Shown: piece by piece, positions 7,577-16,274 of the stretch
Numbering within the stretch: position 1 is the stretch's first letter
Layout: each line of letters begins with the position of its first letter
NCBI RefSeq assembly: GCF_011492945.1
Contig: NZ_CP045119.1
Location: 248,001 to 312,000, forward strand
Origin: Rubrobacter tropicus
Lineage (GTDB): Bacteria; Actinomycetota; Rubrobacteria; Rubrobacterales; Rubrobacteraceae
Direction of reading: 5' to 3'
Length of the DNA: 64,000 bases
Notes under the pieces: model-generated
Told to the model about the DNA's origin: nothing
Database searches by the model: none
What the model saw: only the letters and a program-made list of their open reading frames with translations
Made by a program: the position numbers and the translations under genes

Positions 7577-8965
7577 ATGACCATAGAGGGAAAAGGCGGG
7601 AGAGGCGGCATGTTGAAGGGTGTCATCGTGGCGGCGCTACTCGCGGCCGTCCTCGCCGCCGGGGTTCTGGCGGGGTCCGCCTCGGCCGCCGATCAGGTCC
7701 AGGCGGGCCGCACTATCGAGGCCTTCACGGGGACCGACCTAGTGGACTTACAGGGCTACCCGGCCAACGCGGACGTCACCGTGGAGGTGATCCGCAGCGG
7801 CGTGCTCGTCGGGAGGGTGGGCGGTACGACCGACGATACGGGGTTCGTGGAGTTCAACCACGCCGGCGGCGGCCAGGTCCCCGCGGGCGACTGCTTCCAG
7901 CCGAACGCCACGCCTGACATCCGGGCGGGGGACGTGATCCGCACGAGGACAGCGGGAGATCCCGCGGGCGTCTTCGACTCCGCCGTCGCGCGAGACATAG
8001 GCGTCAACTTCGCGACGATCACGACCAACACCACGAACAACACGATCACGATCTCCGGCCACGTTCGCAGCAGGCCCGACGCGGTCGTGGTCCCCGGCAC
8101 GGACGTTCTGGAGCTGCGCCTCAACAAGGCCAACCGCAATAACAACTGGGACTCCAACGGCAGGCGCGACCTGCGCGTGGACATCGGCGCGAACGTCGGC
8201 GCCAACGGCCTCTGGACCAGGGTCCTGCGCGTGAGCCACGACGACGCCCTGGACTGGAGGGCCAACCCCGGAGAGGTCTCCCTGGAGTGGTCGACCGCGG
8301 CCGCGGGCGAGGAAGAGGCGGCGCCGCCGGCGATCTTCGTCGCCGACGAGGGGGGCGGGGAGGCCATCGTCGGATGCCCGCCCGTCGCCGAGTACGCGGT
8401 CAAGGGCGCGAGCCACAGGGTCATCAACAAGAGCTTTGTCGACGGCACGTCGGACCTCGTGCTGACGGGCACCTCCTTCAACGCCCAGGCCGTGACCGTG
8501 AGGCTCAACAACAGGATCTCCGCGGACGCCGTGATCTCCACGCAGCCGTCCGGCCACCAGACGTGGCGGGCCGTCTTCACCAACGCCCAGGTCTCGGGCC
8601 TGGCCGACGGGGCCATCACGGCTGGCGCCACGTACACGGTCGACAGGGACGTCACCGGCGCGAACGTCACCCCGACGAACTTCGCCGGGACGCTGCTGAC
8701 CCTCAGGAAGGACACGGTGGCGCCGGCCGCCAAGCCGGTCGCCAGGCCCGAGCCCGGCGTCTACAACAGGCCGGTCTCGGTCTTCCTCAAGGCACCGGCG
8801 GGGACAAAGGTCCGCTACACCGTCGGCGGGGGCGCGCCGACCATTAACAGCCAGCTCTACACGGGTCCGATCCGGGTGACCGGCACCCAGACGATCCGGG
8901 CCGCCGCTTTCGACCCGGCGGGCAACAGGGGCCCCGTCGGCTTCTTCCGGTACAGGATTCGCTAG
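7577..8965 (+). CDS. Secreted protein with one C-terminal CHB_HEX_C-type repeat
   Basis: A 462-residue protein. The ATG follows AAGGAGAGG by 6 bases. Signal peptide: residues 1-37 (LKGVIVAALLAAVLAAGVLAG, cleavage SASA). The N-terminal module (FNHAGGGQVPAGDCF, TPDIRAGDVIRTR) is distantly like that of the longer paralogs. The middle holds LRLNKANRNNNWDSNGRRDLR, and the end is a single CHB_HEX_C-like repeat (PGVYNRPVSV, VRYTVGGGAPT, FDPAGNRGPVGFFRYRIR). The next gene, 58 bases on, is its paralog, so both are probably one transcript under element E. Extracellular, function unknown. Confidence 0.85.
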   Translation: MTIEGKGGRGGMLKGVIVAALLAAVLAAGVLAGSASAADQVQAGRTIEAFTGTDLVDLQGYPANADVTVEVIRSGVLVGRVGGTTDDTGFVEFNHAGGGQVPAGDCFQPNATPDIRAGDVIRTRTAGDPAGVFDSAVARDIGVNFATITTNTTNNTITISGHVRSRPDAVVVPGTDVLELRLNKANRNNNWDSNGRRDLRVDIGANVGANGLWTRVLRVSHDDALDWRANPGEVSLEWSTAAAGEEEAAPPAIFVADEGGGEAIVGCPPVAEYAVKGASHRVINKSFVDGTSDLVLTGTSFNAQAVTVRLNNRISADAVISTQPSGHQTWRAVFTNAQVSGLADGAITAGATYTVDRDVTGANVTPTNFAGTLLTLRKDTVAPAAKPVARPEPGVYNRPVSVFLKAPAGTKVRYTVGGGAPTINSQLYTGPIRVTGTQTIRAAAFDPAGNRGPVGFFRYRIR

Positions 8966-9023
8966 AGGGCCCCGGCAACCGGCAGGCAGCCACGGGCGCA
9001 GCCCGGGGAGAGGAGAGAGAACG

Positions 9024-10448
9024 ATGACGATAGGGAGAAGCACCCGGCAGGAGAAGGGGGGTGGCGCGGTGAAGAAGGCGCTCGCGGCTTCGTTGCTCGC
9101 CGCCGCCCTCGCCGCCGGAGCGCTTGCCGGGGTGGCCTCAGCGGCCGACCAGGTGAGGGCGGGGAGGACCATCGAGGCCTTTATCGGGACGAACCTCGTC
9201 AACGTGCAGGGCTATCCGGCCAACAAGGCGATCACCATAGACGTGCTCAGGAACGGGGTTCTAGTAGGCTCCGTGGGCGGGAGGACAGACGCCACAGGGT
9301 TCGCGGAGTTCAACCACACCGGCGGCGGGCAGGTCCCCGCCGGCGATTGCTTCAAGCCGCCTGTCTCGCCCGACGTCATGCCGGGTGACACCGTCCGTAC
9401 CAGGGTAGCCGGTGAGACGGCCTTCGACTCGGCCGTCGTGCGCGACATCGCCCTCGATTTCCCGGTCGAGTCCGAGACGGTCACCGACCCCACGACCGGT
9501 CAGGTCTCCTACACGGGCAGGATCATCGCGACCGGCAACGTCAACAGCTTCGCTGAAGGGGTCGTGGTCCCCGGCACGGACGTCCTGGAGTTGCGCCTGA
9601 ACAAGGGCAACAGGGATGATCCTTGGGACTCCAACGGCAGGCGCGACCTGCGCGAGGATGTGGGCGCGGACGTGAGGTCCGATGGCAGCTTCACGCACGT
9701 ATTCGATGTCGGTGTGGCCGACGCAAGAGATTGGGACCTCAACCCCGGCGAGGCGGCGCTGGAGTGGTCTGCGGCGCCCGGCGCCGACGAGGCGGCTGGC
9801 CCGCCGGCGATCTTCGTCGCCGACGAGGGGGGCGGGGAGGCCATCGTCGGCTGTCCGCCTGAGGCCGAGTACGCCATCACGAACGGTTCCCCCAGGGTGC
9901 TCAACAAGACAACCGTGGGCGGCGGCATCCGTCTCTCCGGTATCGCCAGGAACGCCACCGCGGTTTCGGTAACCGTTGACGACGCCGACGCCGCGACGGA
10001 CCCCGTCGTGCTCGACGCTACGCTTCAGGACGCGCGTGTGGCCACCTTCCAGACCTGGAGAACAGACGCGATGACCGCGGGCCAGATCTCCCTCCTCAGG
10101 GGCCTGGACGACGGGACGCTCACGGCCGCGGCCTCCTACACGGTCGGCGGCGCGGACCGCGCCGGCGTGAACCTGAGGATGCTCAAGGACACCGTGGCGC
10201 CCGCGAGCGCCCCCCGGGCCACGCCCAGACCGGGCGTATACCCGAGAAAGCAACTCGTGACGCTGAGTTCGCCGTCCGGGACGACCATCCACTACCGGGT
10301 GGGCGGCACGGCCCCCGTGACCGCCGATGCCCCGACGTTCGTGAGGCCGATCGGGGTCGGCACCACCAGGACGATCCGGGCCGCCGCCTTCGACCCGGCG
10401 GGCAACAGGGGGCCCGTCGGCTTCTTCCGGTATGTGATCCGCCGCTAG
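9024..10448 (+). CDS. Secreted protein, paralog of the preceding gene
   Basis: A 474-residue protein with a GGAGAGGAGAG ribosome site upstream of the ATG. Signal peptide ends near VASA (residue ~41). It shares with its upstream neighbour the GGGQVPAGDCF motif, the WDSNGRRDLREDVGAD segment, the AIFVADEGGGEAIVGCPP stretch (nearly identical at DNA level) and the closing GPVGFFRY. One C-terminal CHB_HEX_C-like repeat (PGVYPRKQLVTL, IHYRVGG). It is the promoter-distal gene of the pair and ends at a canonical terminator. Exported; role unknown, presumably the same structural class as the rest of the cluster. Confidence 0.85.
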   Translation: MTIGRSTRQEKGGGAVKKALAASLLAAALAAGALAGVASAADQVRAGRTIEAFIGTNLVNVQGYPANKAITIDVLRNGVLVGSVGGRTDATGFAEFNHTGGGQVPAGDCFKPPVSPDVMPGDTVRTRVAGETAFDSAVVRDIALDFPVESETVTDPTTGQVSYTGRIIATGNVNSFAEGVVVPGTDVLELRLNKGNRDDPWDSNGRRDLREDVGADVRSDGSFTHVFDVGVADARDWDLNPGEAALEWSAAPGADEAAGPPAIFVADEGGGEAIVGCPPEAEYAITNGSPRVLNKTTVGGGIRLSGIARNATAVSVTVDDADAATDPVVLDATLQDARVATFQTWRTDAMTAGQISLLRGLDDGTLTAAASYTVGGADRAGVNLRMLKDTVAPASAPRATPRPGVYPRKQLVTLSSPSGTTIHYRVGGTAPVTADAPTFVRPIGVGTTRTIRAAAFDPAGNRGPVGFFRYVIRR

Positions 10449-10472
10449 AAGGAGCGGATCCGCAGCACTTCC

Positions 10473-10505
10473 GGCCCCGTCCTTCATACCGACGGGGCCT
10501 TTTTT
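10473..10505 (+). terminator. Rho-independent terminator
   Basis: A GGCCCCGTC / GACGGGGCC perfect stem with a 9-nt loop is followed directly by TTTTTT, 24 bases after the stop at 10448. Confidence 0.9.
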
Positions 10506-10522
10506 GAGGCCGACTTCTTTAC

Positions 10523-10555
10523 TGGATTGTCACAAAAATCACGCAGATGAGTGAT
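10523..10555 (+). promoter_or_regulatory. Degenerate composite element F upstream of response regulator
   Basis: A weak heptamer (TGGATTG, 10523-10529), then an A-rich spacer and the dyad ATCAC-N8-GTGAT (10538-10555) followed by GGCGG. The dyad arms differ from elements C and E by paired changes, so symmetry is kept. It ends 67 bases before the GTG at 10623, the same distance as elements A, B and C. Confidence 0.5.
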
Positions 10556-10622
10556 GGCGGGCGCGCGGCCGTGTGCCAGTATTGGTGGTGCGTGGACCTC
10601 TGCCCGCCCCGGAGACGATAGT

Positions 10623-11291
10623 GTGGACTCGGGGACGACTAAAATACTGCTGGTCGAAGACCATCACCTGCTCCGCCAGGCGCTTGCCGAAATCCTCGGG
10701 CGGGAGCGGGACTTCCTCGTGGTCGCCCAGGCCGGATCGCTGGCCGAGGCGCGCGGTCTGCTGGAGGGGGTGGACGTCGCCATCGTGGACCCCGGGCTCC
10801 CCGACGGGGACGGAACGGAGCTCATAAGCGAGCTACGCGAGGCCAGCCCCGGCTGCATCGCCCTGATCATGACGGCAAGCCTGGACAGGACTCGCTTCGC
10901 GCGGGCGGTGGAGGCCGGCGCGGCGGGCATGATTCACAAGGCTTCTTACCTGCAAGAGGTCATCGACGCCGTGCGCCGCGCACGCGCGGAGGGGACACTT
11001 CTCTCGACCGGCCAGATCATCGAGTTGATGGGCCTGGCGTCCAGCCAGAGGGACCGGGCCGCCGCCGCCCGGGCGGCGGCGGAGAGGCTTACGCCGCAGG
11101 AGAAGGAGATCCTCCAGGGGCTCGGCCAGGGGTTGGGCAACAAGGAGATAGCGCGCCGCCTGGGCGTCGCCATCGATACGGAGCGCAACTACATGGCGAC
11201 CCTACTGACCAAGCTCGGCGCCCGCACCCGCCTCCAGGCGCTCGTTATCGCGATCCGCCACGGCCTCGTGGACCTCCACCCGAAAGACTGA
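10623..11291 (+). CDS. NarL/FixJ-family response regulator
   Basis: A 222-residue two-component response regulator. The GTG at 10623 is chosen because GGAG lies 8 bases upstream and the receiver domain begins at once; the earlier in-frame ATG at 10551 falls inside element F. Receiver domain ~6-120: acidic E12/D13, phospho-acceptor D56 (DVAIVDPGLPDGDG), T in IMTAS, K in IHKAS. LuxR-type HTH ~160-215 (LTPQEKEILQGL, NKEIARRL, MATLLTKLGARTR). No histidine kinase lies nearby, so its input is unknown. It has its own copy of the element found before the surface-protein genes, which would fit autoregulation; not proven. Confidence 0.88.
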   Translation: MDSGTTKILLVEDHHLLRQALAEILGRERDFLVVAQAGSLAEARGLLEGVDVAIVDPGLPDGDGTELISELREASPGCIALIMTASLDRTRFARAVEAGAAGMIHKASYLQEVIDAVRRARAEGTLLSTGQIIELMGLASSQRDRAAAARAAAERLTPQEKEILQGLGQGLGNKEIARRLGVAIDTERNYMATLLTKLGARTRLQALVIAIRHGLVDLHPKD

Positions 11292-11298
11292 CCCAGGG

Positions 11299-11325
11299 GG
11301 CGGTCCGCGGGCGCCGCGGACCGCC
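11299..11325. terminator. Bidirectional terminator-like hairpin
   Basis: A perfect 12-bp stem (11299-11310 against 11314-11325) with a 3-nt loop in the 34-base gap between two convergent genes. There is no U tract on either side. Confidence 0.6.
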
Positions 11326-12060
11326 TTACGAGAGTCCCTGTATTAGCGCCTTGAGCCTCGGGGCCAGGTCTTCGATGTCGTCGGGATCGCAGTTGATGTG
11401 CAGGTGGATCTGGACCGGCGGCGCCCCCGCCGCGCCCGCATCCGACGCGCCGTTGGCCTCGACTACCGCGGAGACCCCGGCTTCTGACGGCTCGGGTGAT
11501 CCCCCCTCCTCCGGTTCGCCTTCGATGGGTTCCTCGGGCATCGGGTCCTCGTCGAAGACCGCGACGAGCTCCCCGGCCTCTTCCCTCAAGAGTTCCGCGG
11601 CCTTGAGGATCTCCACGATCGCGCCGGCCCCCGTCATCACGGGCTTGTTGCGAGGCTGGCCGGCGGCGTGGGCTATGTAGGCCTGGACGGTCGGGAAGAG
11701 CATCCCCTCGCGCAGCTTCACGGCAGAGACGACGTTCTGCAGGAATTCCGTGGAGCCGACGATCCCCCGCCAGTTCGCCCTTATACCCTCCCTGTCCTTG
11801 CGGGCAAGCGCAAGCGCGAGGGCGCGTCCCCTGCGCGTAATAAGCTTCTTCGTCTCCCCCTGCAGGACGCCGATCTCCGTCAGAAAACCGTTGGTCCGGC
11901 TAACGCTCGACTGATGCACCGAATCGAGCTTCCCCACGTCCCCGGTCCTCGAAGCCTCGTCCCTGGTCCCGTAGGCCACGATGATGTTCGCCAACTCCTC
12001 GTAAGGAGAACCCGGAAGCCGAAATTGCCTCTCCGCCACAATACCCCTCTCGCCAGACAC
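11326..12060 (-). CDS. Unknown protein with HTH-like N-terminus and acidic linker
   Basis: A 244-residue protein, family not recognised. Residues 1-~165 are helical and basic (YEELANIIVAYG, SSVSRTNGFLTEIGV, KLITRRGRALALAL) and read like a winged-helix domain of the kind seen in archaeal and actinobacterial DUF proteins; this is a weak resemblance. Residues ~170-215 are a Glu/Pro/Gly/Ser-rich linker (EEPIEGEPEEGGSPEPSE). The C-terminus has a compact block, VQIHLHINCDPDDIEDLAPRL. Start ATG/GTG near 12060. It is convergent with the response regulator and separated from it by a hairpin. Confidence 0.65.
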   Translation of the reverse strand: MSGERGIVAERQFRLPGSPYEELANIIVAYGTRDEASRTGDVGKLDSVHQSSVSRTNGFLTEIGVLQGETKKLITRRGRALALALARKDREGIRANWRGIVGSTEFLQNVVSAVKLREGMLFPTVQAYIAHAAGQPRNKPVMTGAGAIVEILKAAELLREEAGELVAVFDEDPMPEEPIEGEPEEGGSPEPSEAGVSAVVEANGASDAGAAGAPPVQIHLHINCDPDDIEDLAPRLKALIQGLS

Positions 12061-12074
12061 CCGAAGGGCATTAT

Positions 12075-12248
12075 AGAGCTATCAGCGGTCAGCCCGCTCC
12101 GGCCTTGCGGCCTCCGCTTTCAGCTATCAGCTTCGCAGTCTCGGACGATGCCCGTCTCGACTTCGTTGCCTGTCGGCCACGTCCTGTTGACGCCAGACTT
12201 CCACGCGAGCGCGGCCTCTGTGTCTGAAAGCTGACCGCTGATAGCTCT
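12075..12248. repeat. Dispersed CAGC-type inverted repeat R2
   Basis: A perfect 19-bp terminal inverted repeat (12075-12093 against 12230-12248) with nested copies of TTTCAGC/TATCAGC words inside. The right edge abuts the TAG stop codon of the phosphatase gene (12249-12251 on the minus strand). It fills the gap between two minus-strand genes. Confidence 0.8.
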
Positions 12249-14081
12249 CTACGCGAAGCCGGTTATTGCGACGACGGAGCTTTTCGGCTCGTCGCCGTTG
12301 GGCCAGGTGCTGGTCGGCTCTTTGGGGTTCTCGGTCTCTTCGCCGGGGTGCTGGACGGCGAGGAAGAGGGTCTTGCCGTCGGGGGTGAAGGCGGGGCCCG
12401 TGAGCTCGGCCTCGACGGGGGCGCTGGCGAACTGGACGATGTCCCCGCCGCTCGCGCCGCCTTCGAGGCCGCCCGGCAGGACGAAGGCGCCGTTGTTCTT
12501 GAAGGTCGAGTAGATGCCGGAGCCCAAAGAGCTGCTGGAGATGTCCGTTATGACCCAGAGGTTGTCGTCGTCGTCGAAGAGGAGGTTGTCTGGGGAGGCG
12601 AAGCCGGTCTGTGGGCCGCCGGTGGCGAAGATCTCGTACGAGAACTCCTCTGCTTCCGGGTCGTCGTCCTTCTCGGTCATGCGGATGATCTGGCCGAAGA
12701 AGTTGCCGTGCAGGGCGTTGTTGGTGAGCGCCGCGTAGACCTGGCCCGTCCCCGGGTGGACTTCGATGTCCTCGCAGCGGTCCATCGGGGTGCCTATGGG
12801 GAGCTCGGTCTCGGGGTCTTCGAGCTTGGCCGCGTCGATGGTGCGGACGAGGACGTCGCCCTGATCCTTGTAGCCGTTGTCCTTGAAGATGGGGTTGTTC
12901 TCGTAGTCCATGGCGACCCACTTGCCCTGGCCGAAGTCCGCGACGTAGAGCATCCCGTCCGAGAGCAGGTCCATGTTCGCCTCCCGGTCGCCCTCGTCGT
13001 AGGTGCCGGAGGAGACGAACTTGTAGATGCACTGGTCTTCTTCGTCGTGGCCGGTGTAGACGACGACCTTGCCCGAGCCGGAGACGGTTATCGCGGCGTT
13101 CTCGTGGCGCACCCTCCCGAGCCAGGTGTGCTTACGCGGCTTTGAATCGGGGTCGAAGGGGTCTATCTCGACGATCCAGCCGTAGTGCTCGGGCGGCTGG
13201 GCGTTGTCCGGGTCGTCGAGCCAGCGGTAGGTCTCGGCGATCTCCAACGGCTCGGGGGAGTCGTCCGTCCCCTGGCCGGCCTCGCCCTGGTCATCGGTGC
13301 GCTGGCCGTAGTAGTCCTGGAAGTTCTCCTCGCAGGTGAGCACGGTGTTCCACGGGGTCACCCCGCCGCCGCAGTTGGCGAGCGTCCCGATGACCTCCGT
13401 CGCCCCCTTCATCCTGTCCGAGCCGGCGGCCGGTCCCGTAACGCCCATCGGCGTCGTGGCGTCGATGCGGCGGTTCATCCCGTCGCCCTCGACGAACTTC
13501 CAGGCGTCCCCGCTCTTCTTTACCCTGACGACGGAGCCGCCGACGCCCGCCTTCTCCCGGTCTACCTGCTCCTTGGTCTTCTTCGTGGCCCCTTCGGTGT
13601 CCGTGTAGTCGGACCAGAACATCGGGTTGACGTACTCGTGGTTTACCCAGAGTATGCCGTCTTCGGAGTTGTCCCCGCCGTCGAGGGCGTCCACGGGGAA
13701 GTACGCGACGAAGTCGTTGTGGTCGCCGTAGACCATGTCCCCGCCCATGGGGTCGCCGGACGAGCGGACGATCTCGTACTTAAAACCTTCGGGGAGCACG
13801 ACGTCGTCCTCGCCGCTCGGCTGTATGGGGCCGAAGGAAGCCGCGGCCTTCTGCCCGCCGGGAGACCCGGAAGAGCCGCTCCGATCTTGTGAGCCGCCCT
13901 GCTGGGTTTGCTCCTCGCCCTCGGCGCAGCCGACCAGGACGCCCGAGCTGCCGGCGGCGAGCGCCGCCGAGCCCGTCCCGAGGAAGGTCAGGAACCGCCG
14001 GCGGCTCAGCCCCTCCTTCGGCTGGATCTCCAGGCCCCTCTTCTCTTTCTTGATCCTCTGAACGCTCGGCCTGGTAGCCAC
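12249..14081 (-). CDS. phoX: PhoX-family alkaline phosphatase (DUF839), Tat-exported
   Basis: A 610-residue secreted phosphomonoesterase of the PhoX type; the family uses Ca/Fe and releases phosphate from organic esters. The N-terminus carries a twin-arginine signal (LSRRRFLTFLGTGSAALAAG) followed by VLVGC, a possible lipobox. Body motifs typical of the family: LPEGFKYEIVRSSGDPM, GDHNDFVAYFP, WVNHEYVNP, GGGVTPWNTVLTCEENFQDYY, RCEDIEVHPGTGQVYAALTNN, FASPDNLLFD. The GTG start at 14081 follows a G-rich run. A three-unit PHO-box-like array lies about 65-95 bases upstream on the same strand, which fits phosphate-starvation control. A dispersed repeat abuts the stop codon. Confidence 0.9.
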   Translation of the reverse strand: MATRPSVQRIKKEKRGLEIQPKEGLSRRRFLTFLGTGSAALAAGSSGVLVGCAEGEEQTQQGGSQDRSGSSGSPGGQKAAASFGPIQPSGEDDVVLPEGFKYEIVRSSGDPMGGDMVYGDHNDFVAYFPVDALDGGDNSEDGILWVNHEYVNPMFWSDYTDTEGATKKTKEQVDREKAGVGGSVVRVKKSGDAWKFVEGDGMNRRIDATTPMGVTGPAAGSDRMKGATEVIGTLANCGGGVTPWNTVLTCEENFQDYYGQRTDDQGEAGQGTDDSPEPLEIAETYRWLDDPDNAQPPEHYGWIVEIDPFDPDSKPRKHTWLGRVRHENAAITVSGSGKVVVYTGHDEEDQCIYKFVSSGTYDEGDREANMDLLSDGMLYVADFGQGKWVAMDYENNPIFKDNGYKDQGDVLVRTIDAAKLEDPETELPIGTPMDRCEDIEVHPGTGQVYAALTNNALHGNFFGQIIRMTEKDDDPEAEEFSYEIFATGGPQTGFASPDNLLFDDDDNLWVITDISSSSLGSGIYSTFKNNGAFVLPGGLEGGASGGDIVQFASAPVEAELTGPAFTPDGKTLFLAVQHPGEETENPKEPTSTWPNGDEPKSSVVAITGFA

Positions 14082-14147
14082 GCGTCCCCCCTCTCTGTTG
14101 TCTCAAGGTCTCTCCGGCACATGTTAGGGAGCCTACCGGAACGTAGG

Positions 14148-14176
14148 GTTACACGCGCGTGAAACCTGGGTTAAAT
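14148..14176 (-). promoter_or_regulatory. PHO-box-like array upstream of phoX (3 units, 11-bp period)
   Basis: Read on the minus strand: ATTTAAC (14176-14170), GTTTCAC (14165-14159), GTGTAAC (14154-14148). Heptamers start exactly 11 bases apart with 4-nt spacers. This is the architecture of actinobacterial PhoP direct-repeat units (GTTCACC with 4-nt spacers in Streptomyces). Binding is inferred. Confidence 0.6.
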
Positions 14177-14245
14177 GTCCGTTTCGCCGGTAAGCAGTCT
14201 CACAAGTCTTGGCGGGGACGGGGCCATCTCGGGGCCCACGGTCCG

Positions 14246-14285
14246 CATTAACAGAGATTTAAGCCGGATGTTTCGGAGCTTTAAC
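14246..14285 (+). promoter_or_regulatory. PHO-box-like array (4 units, 11-bp period)
   Basis: Units CATTAAC (14246), ATTTAAG (14257), ATGTTTC (14268) and CTTTAAC (14279) start exactly 11 bases apart. It lies between phoX (divergent) and the RTX-like gene at 14311, and could serve either. Confidence 0.55.
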
Positions 14286-14310
14286 CAGGGGGTCTTCGGC
14301 GACCTCTAGA

Positions 14311-14823
14311 ATGCGTTGGTATGAACTATCTCGTGCCGAGATCCGGGCCGTACGGAACACCATCTTGAGCTCCAGGGGCACCACCGTTCTGCCCGTCCCC
14401 GCCCCCCGCGGGGAGCGGCGTCCGGCGGAGGGAGGGCTGCGGTGGGCCGGGCTCCTCTTCGCCGCGATCGGGGCCCTGCTGCTCGTCTTGGCCGCGGGGG
14501 ACGCCCTGGCGGGCGTCGAGCTCGGAGGTGGGGGAGACAATACCCTGCGCGGCACCGACGGGGCCGACAGGATCGCCGGCTTCAACGGTGAAGACGCCCT
14601 CTACGGCGGTTCAGGCGACGATGCCCTTTACGGCGGCGCCGGGAAGGACGAGATCTACGCCGGCGATGGCGGCGACGACGTGCTGGCAGGCGCCGGCGAC
14701 GACTTTATCGAGTCAAAAGACGGGGCCGTGGACCGTGTAGGCTGCGGCCCAGGCGACGACTCGATCAGCGCTGACCGCGAAGACCTCGTATCCCCCGACT
14801 GCGAATCAGTCTACGCGGGGTAG
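14311..14823 (+). CDS. RTX-like calcium-binding protein with N-terminal membrane segment
   Basis: A 170-residue protein. A basic N-terminus of ~42 residues precedes one hydrophobic helix (~43-68, LLFAAIGALLLVLAAGDALAG) acting as signal or anchor. Then come RTX-type nonapeptide repeats (NTLRGTDGADRIAG, DALYGGSGDDALYGG, DEIYAGDGGDDVLAG), which bind calcium in known relatives. The C-terminal tail has two cysteines (DRVGCGPGDDSI ... SPDCESV), as in the proteins at 3867 and 20353. The ATG at 14311 has no clear ribosome site. A PHO-box-like array lies just upstream. A dispersed repeat begins at the TAG stop. Role unknown; exported. Confidence 0.75.
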   Translation: MRWYELSRAEIRAVRNTILSSRGTTVLPVPAPRGERRPAEGGLRWAGLLFAAIGALLLVLAAGDALAGVELGGGGDNTLRGTDGADRIAGFNGEDALYGGSGDDALYGGAGKDEIYAGDGGDDVLAGAGDDFIESKDGAVDRVGCGPGDDSISADREDLVSPDCESVYAG

Positions 14824-14825
14824 AG

Positions 14826-15024
14826 AGCTGGTCAGCACTTCAGCCTGTCAGCATCTCAGCACCCAGTTACTCAAGTCGTGGCTCTGCTGGAAAACAGAGA
14901 CTCCACGCAGGCGCGCCACCGGAACACGTGCAATCCGGCGCCACGCGCGTCATCCGTTGTCGGTTGGAGCATGCGCTACCAAAGAAGGCTGACAGGCTGA
15001 AGTACTGACCCGCTGACAAGCTAC
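14826..15024. repeat. Dispersed CAGC-type inverted repeat R3, stop to stop
   Basis: Arms 14831-14852 and 14988-15009 pair over 21 of 22 bases. The element fills the gap between two convergent genes: it starts after the TAG at 14821-14823 and ends at the TAG of the minus-strand gene (15025-15027). The ~130-nt core has no recognised feature. Confidence 0.8.
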
Positions 15025-16233
15025 CTAAGCGACAAACCTCCAGGTCACGAACAGGGCGCAGAAGACCAGCGAGAGGAGCGTGCTGAAGGCGAGCCCGGCC
15101 AGGAAAACCGGGCGGTTCTTCGCCAGGAGGCCTAGCACTATGAAGAGGGGGAAGGCCACTAGTACGTAGCGGGGGGCGCCCATGAGTGGACTCTGGGGGG
15201 TTCCGAAGAGGGCGGCGGGGAGGACGAGCAGGAAGGCGTAGAGGGCTAGGTCGGGCGGGAGGTCCCGCAGGCCGGCCAGCAGGACCGCGAGGGCGAAGAC
15301 GAAGAAGAGCAGGTTGTAGAGGTCCCTCGCCTGGGACAGGTGGTCGGCGAAGCCCGCCAGGGAAGGGTTGGACCAGAGCGCCGGGTCGAGAAGGCGCCCC
15401 GAGCCCTCGACCGCCGATTGCCAGGCCCTCGCGGCGGTGGCTAGGGGGCCCGCCGGTTCGCGGCCCCACTTTTGCTGGTCCGTGTAGAACAGGAGCGGAT
15501 CGCCGAAGCGTAGCCAGAGATAGGTCGCGTAGGCGGCGAGGCCGGAGGGCGCGAGCGCCAGGTAGACGCCCCGCCAGTTGTAGAGGTCCCTGTTCCTGAA
15601 CCACTCGTAGGCCAAAGGAGCCAGCAGGAAGACGCCGACGTTGCGCGTTGCCGTTGCGAGGCCAGCGAGCAGGCAGGCGAGCAGCAGGTCCTTCCTCACC
15701 CTGGCCGCCCACAGGGAGCCCGCGGAGAGGGCGAGGAAGAGGCTCTCCGTGTAGGCCGCGTTCAAGAAGAAAGTGGTTGGGAAGAGGGCTAGGGCGAGGA
15801 CGGCGCCGCGGGCGACGCCCGTGTCCCAGCCGTCTTCGGCGATACGGTAGACGAAGAAGAGGGCGAAGGGGAGTGCTATCAGCGAGATCAGGGTCCCCCA
15901 CACCGAGAGGGCCCCCCACGAGACGGGCCCCCCGAAGAGCTCCGCGAAAGACCGCATCAGGAGCGGATAGAGTGGAAAGAAAGCGGGAGAGACCTGCTCC
16001 GGCGGCCGCAGATAACCACCGGCCGCGAGCGCGACGTAGTGCTCCCCATCCCAGTGGGACCAGAGGCCCATCCTGCCGAAAGGCACGTCCATGGTAACCG
16101 TCTGGAAGCGCGAGATCGGCACCACACCCGCGAGCACGGACCCGGCGGCCAGATAGAGCAGGCGACTCGCGCCGTACACGAGCAGCACGAAGGTTATGCC
16201 TTCCCTCTTTGTCGTCTCCTTCAGATACTCCAT
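15025..16233 (-). CDS. PIG-V-type mannosyltransferase-family membrane protein (GT-C)
   Basis: A 402-residue polytopic protein with about 9-10 membrane helices. The large first outer loop holds LWSHWDGEHYVALAAGGY, the acidic loop motif typical of GT-C enzymes of the PIG-V family, followed by SPAFFPLYPLLMR and FPTTFFLNAAYTESLF, both family landmarks. Members use lipid-linked sugars as donors and act at the outer membrane face. Donor and acceptor here are unknown. It probably belongs to the surface-glycan set with the other GT-C genes. Start ATG at 16233. Dispersed repeats flank both ends. Confidence 0.8.
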   Translation of the reverse strand: MEYLKETTKREGITFVLLVYGASRLLYLAAGSVLAGVVPISRFQTVTMDVPFGRMGLWSHWDGEHYVALAAGGYLRPPEQVSPAFFPLYPLLMRSFAELFGGPVSWGALSVWGTLISLIALPFALFFVYRIAEDGWDTGVARGAVLALALFPTTFFLNAAYTESLFLALSAGSLWAARVRKDLLLACLLAGLATATRNVGVFLLAPLAYEWFRNRDLYNWRGVYLALAPSGLAAYATYLWLRFGDPLLFYTDQQKWGREPAGPLATAARAWQSAVEGSGRLLDPALWSNPSLAGFADHLSQARDLYNLLFFVFALAVLLAGLRDLPPDLALYAFLLVLPAALFGTPQSPLMGAPRYVLVAFPLFIVLGLLAKNRPVFLAGLAFSTLLSLVFCALFVTWRFVA

Positions 16234-16274
16234 CTCTCGCCCGGACTCGGTGGCGCGCCGCGCCGGGCATTATA

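Noticed and set aside
1-10448. Sortase-anchored or S-layer (SLH) proteins
   Set aside because: No LPXTG-type motif, C-terminal membrane helix or SLH repeat is present in any of the five proteins.
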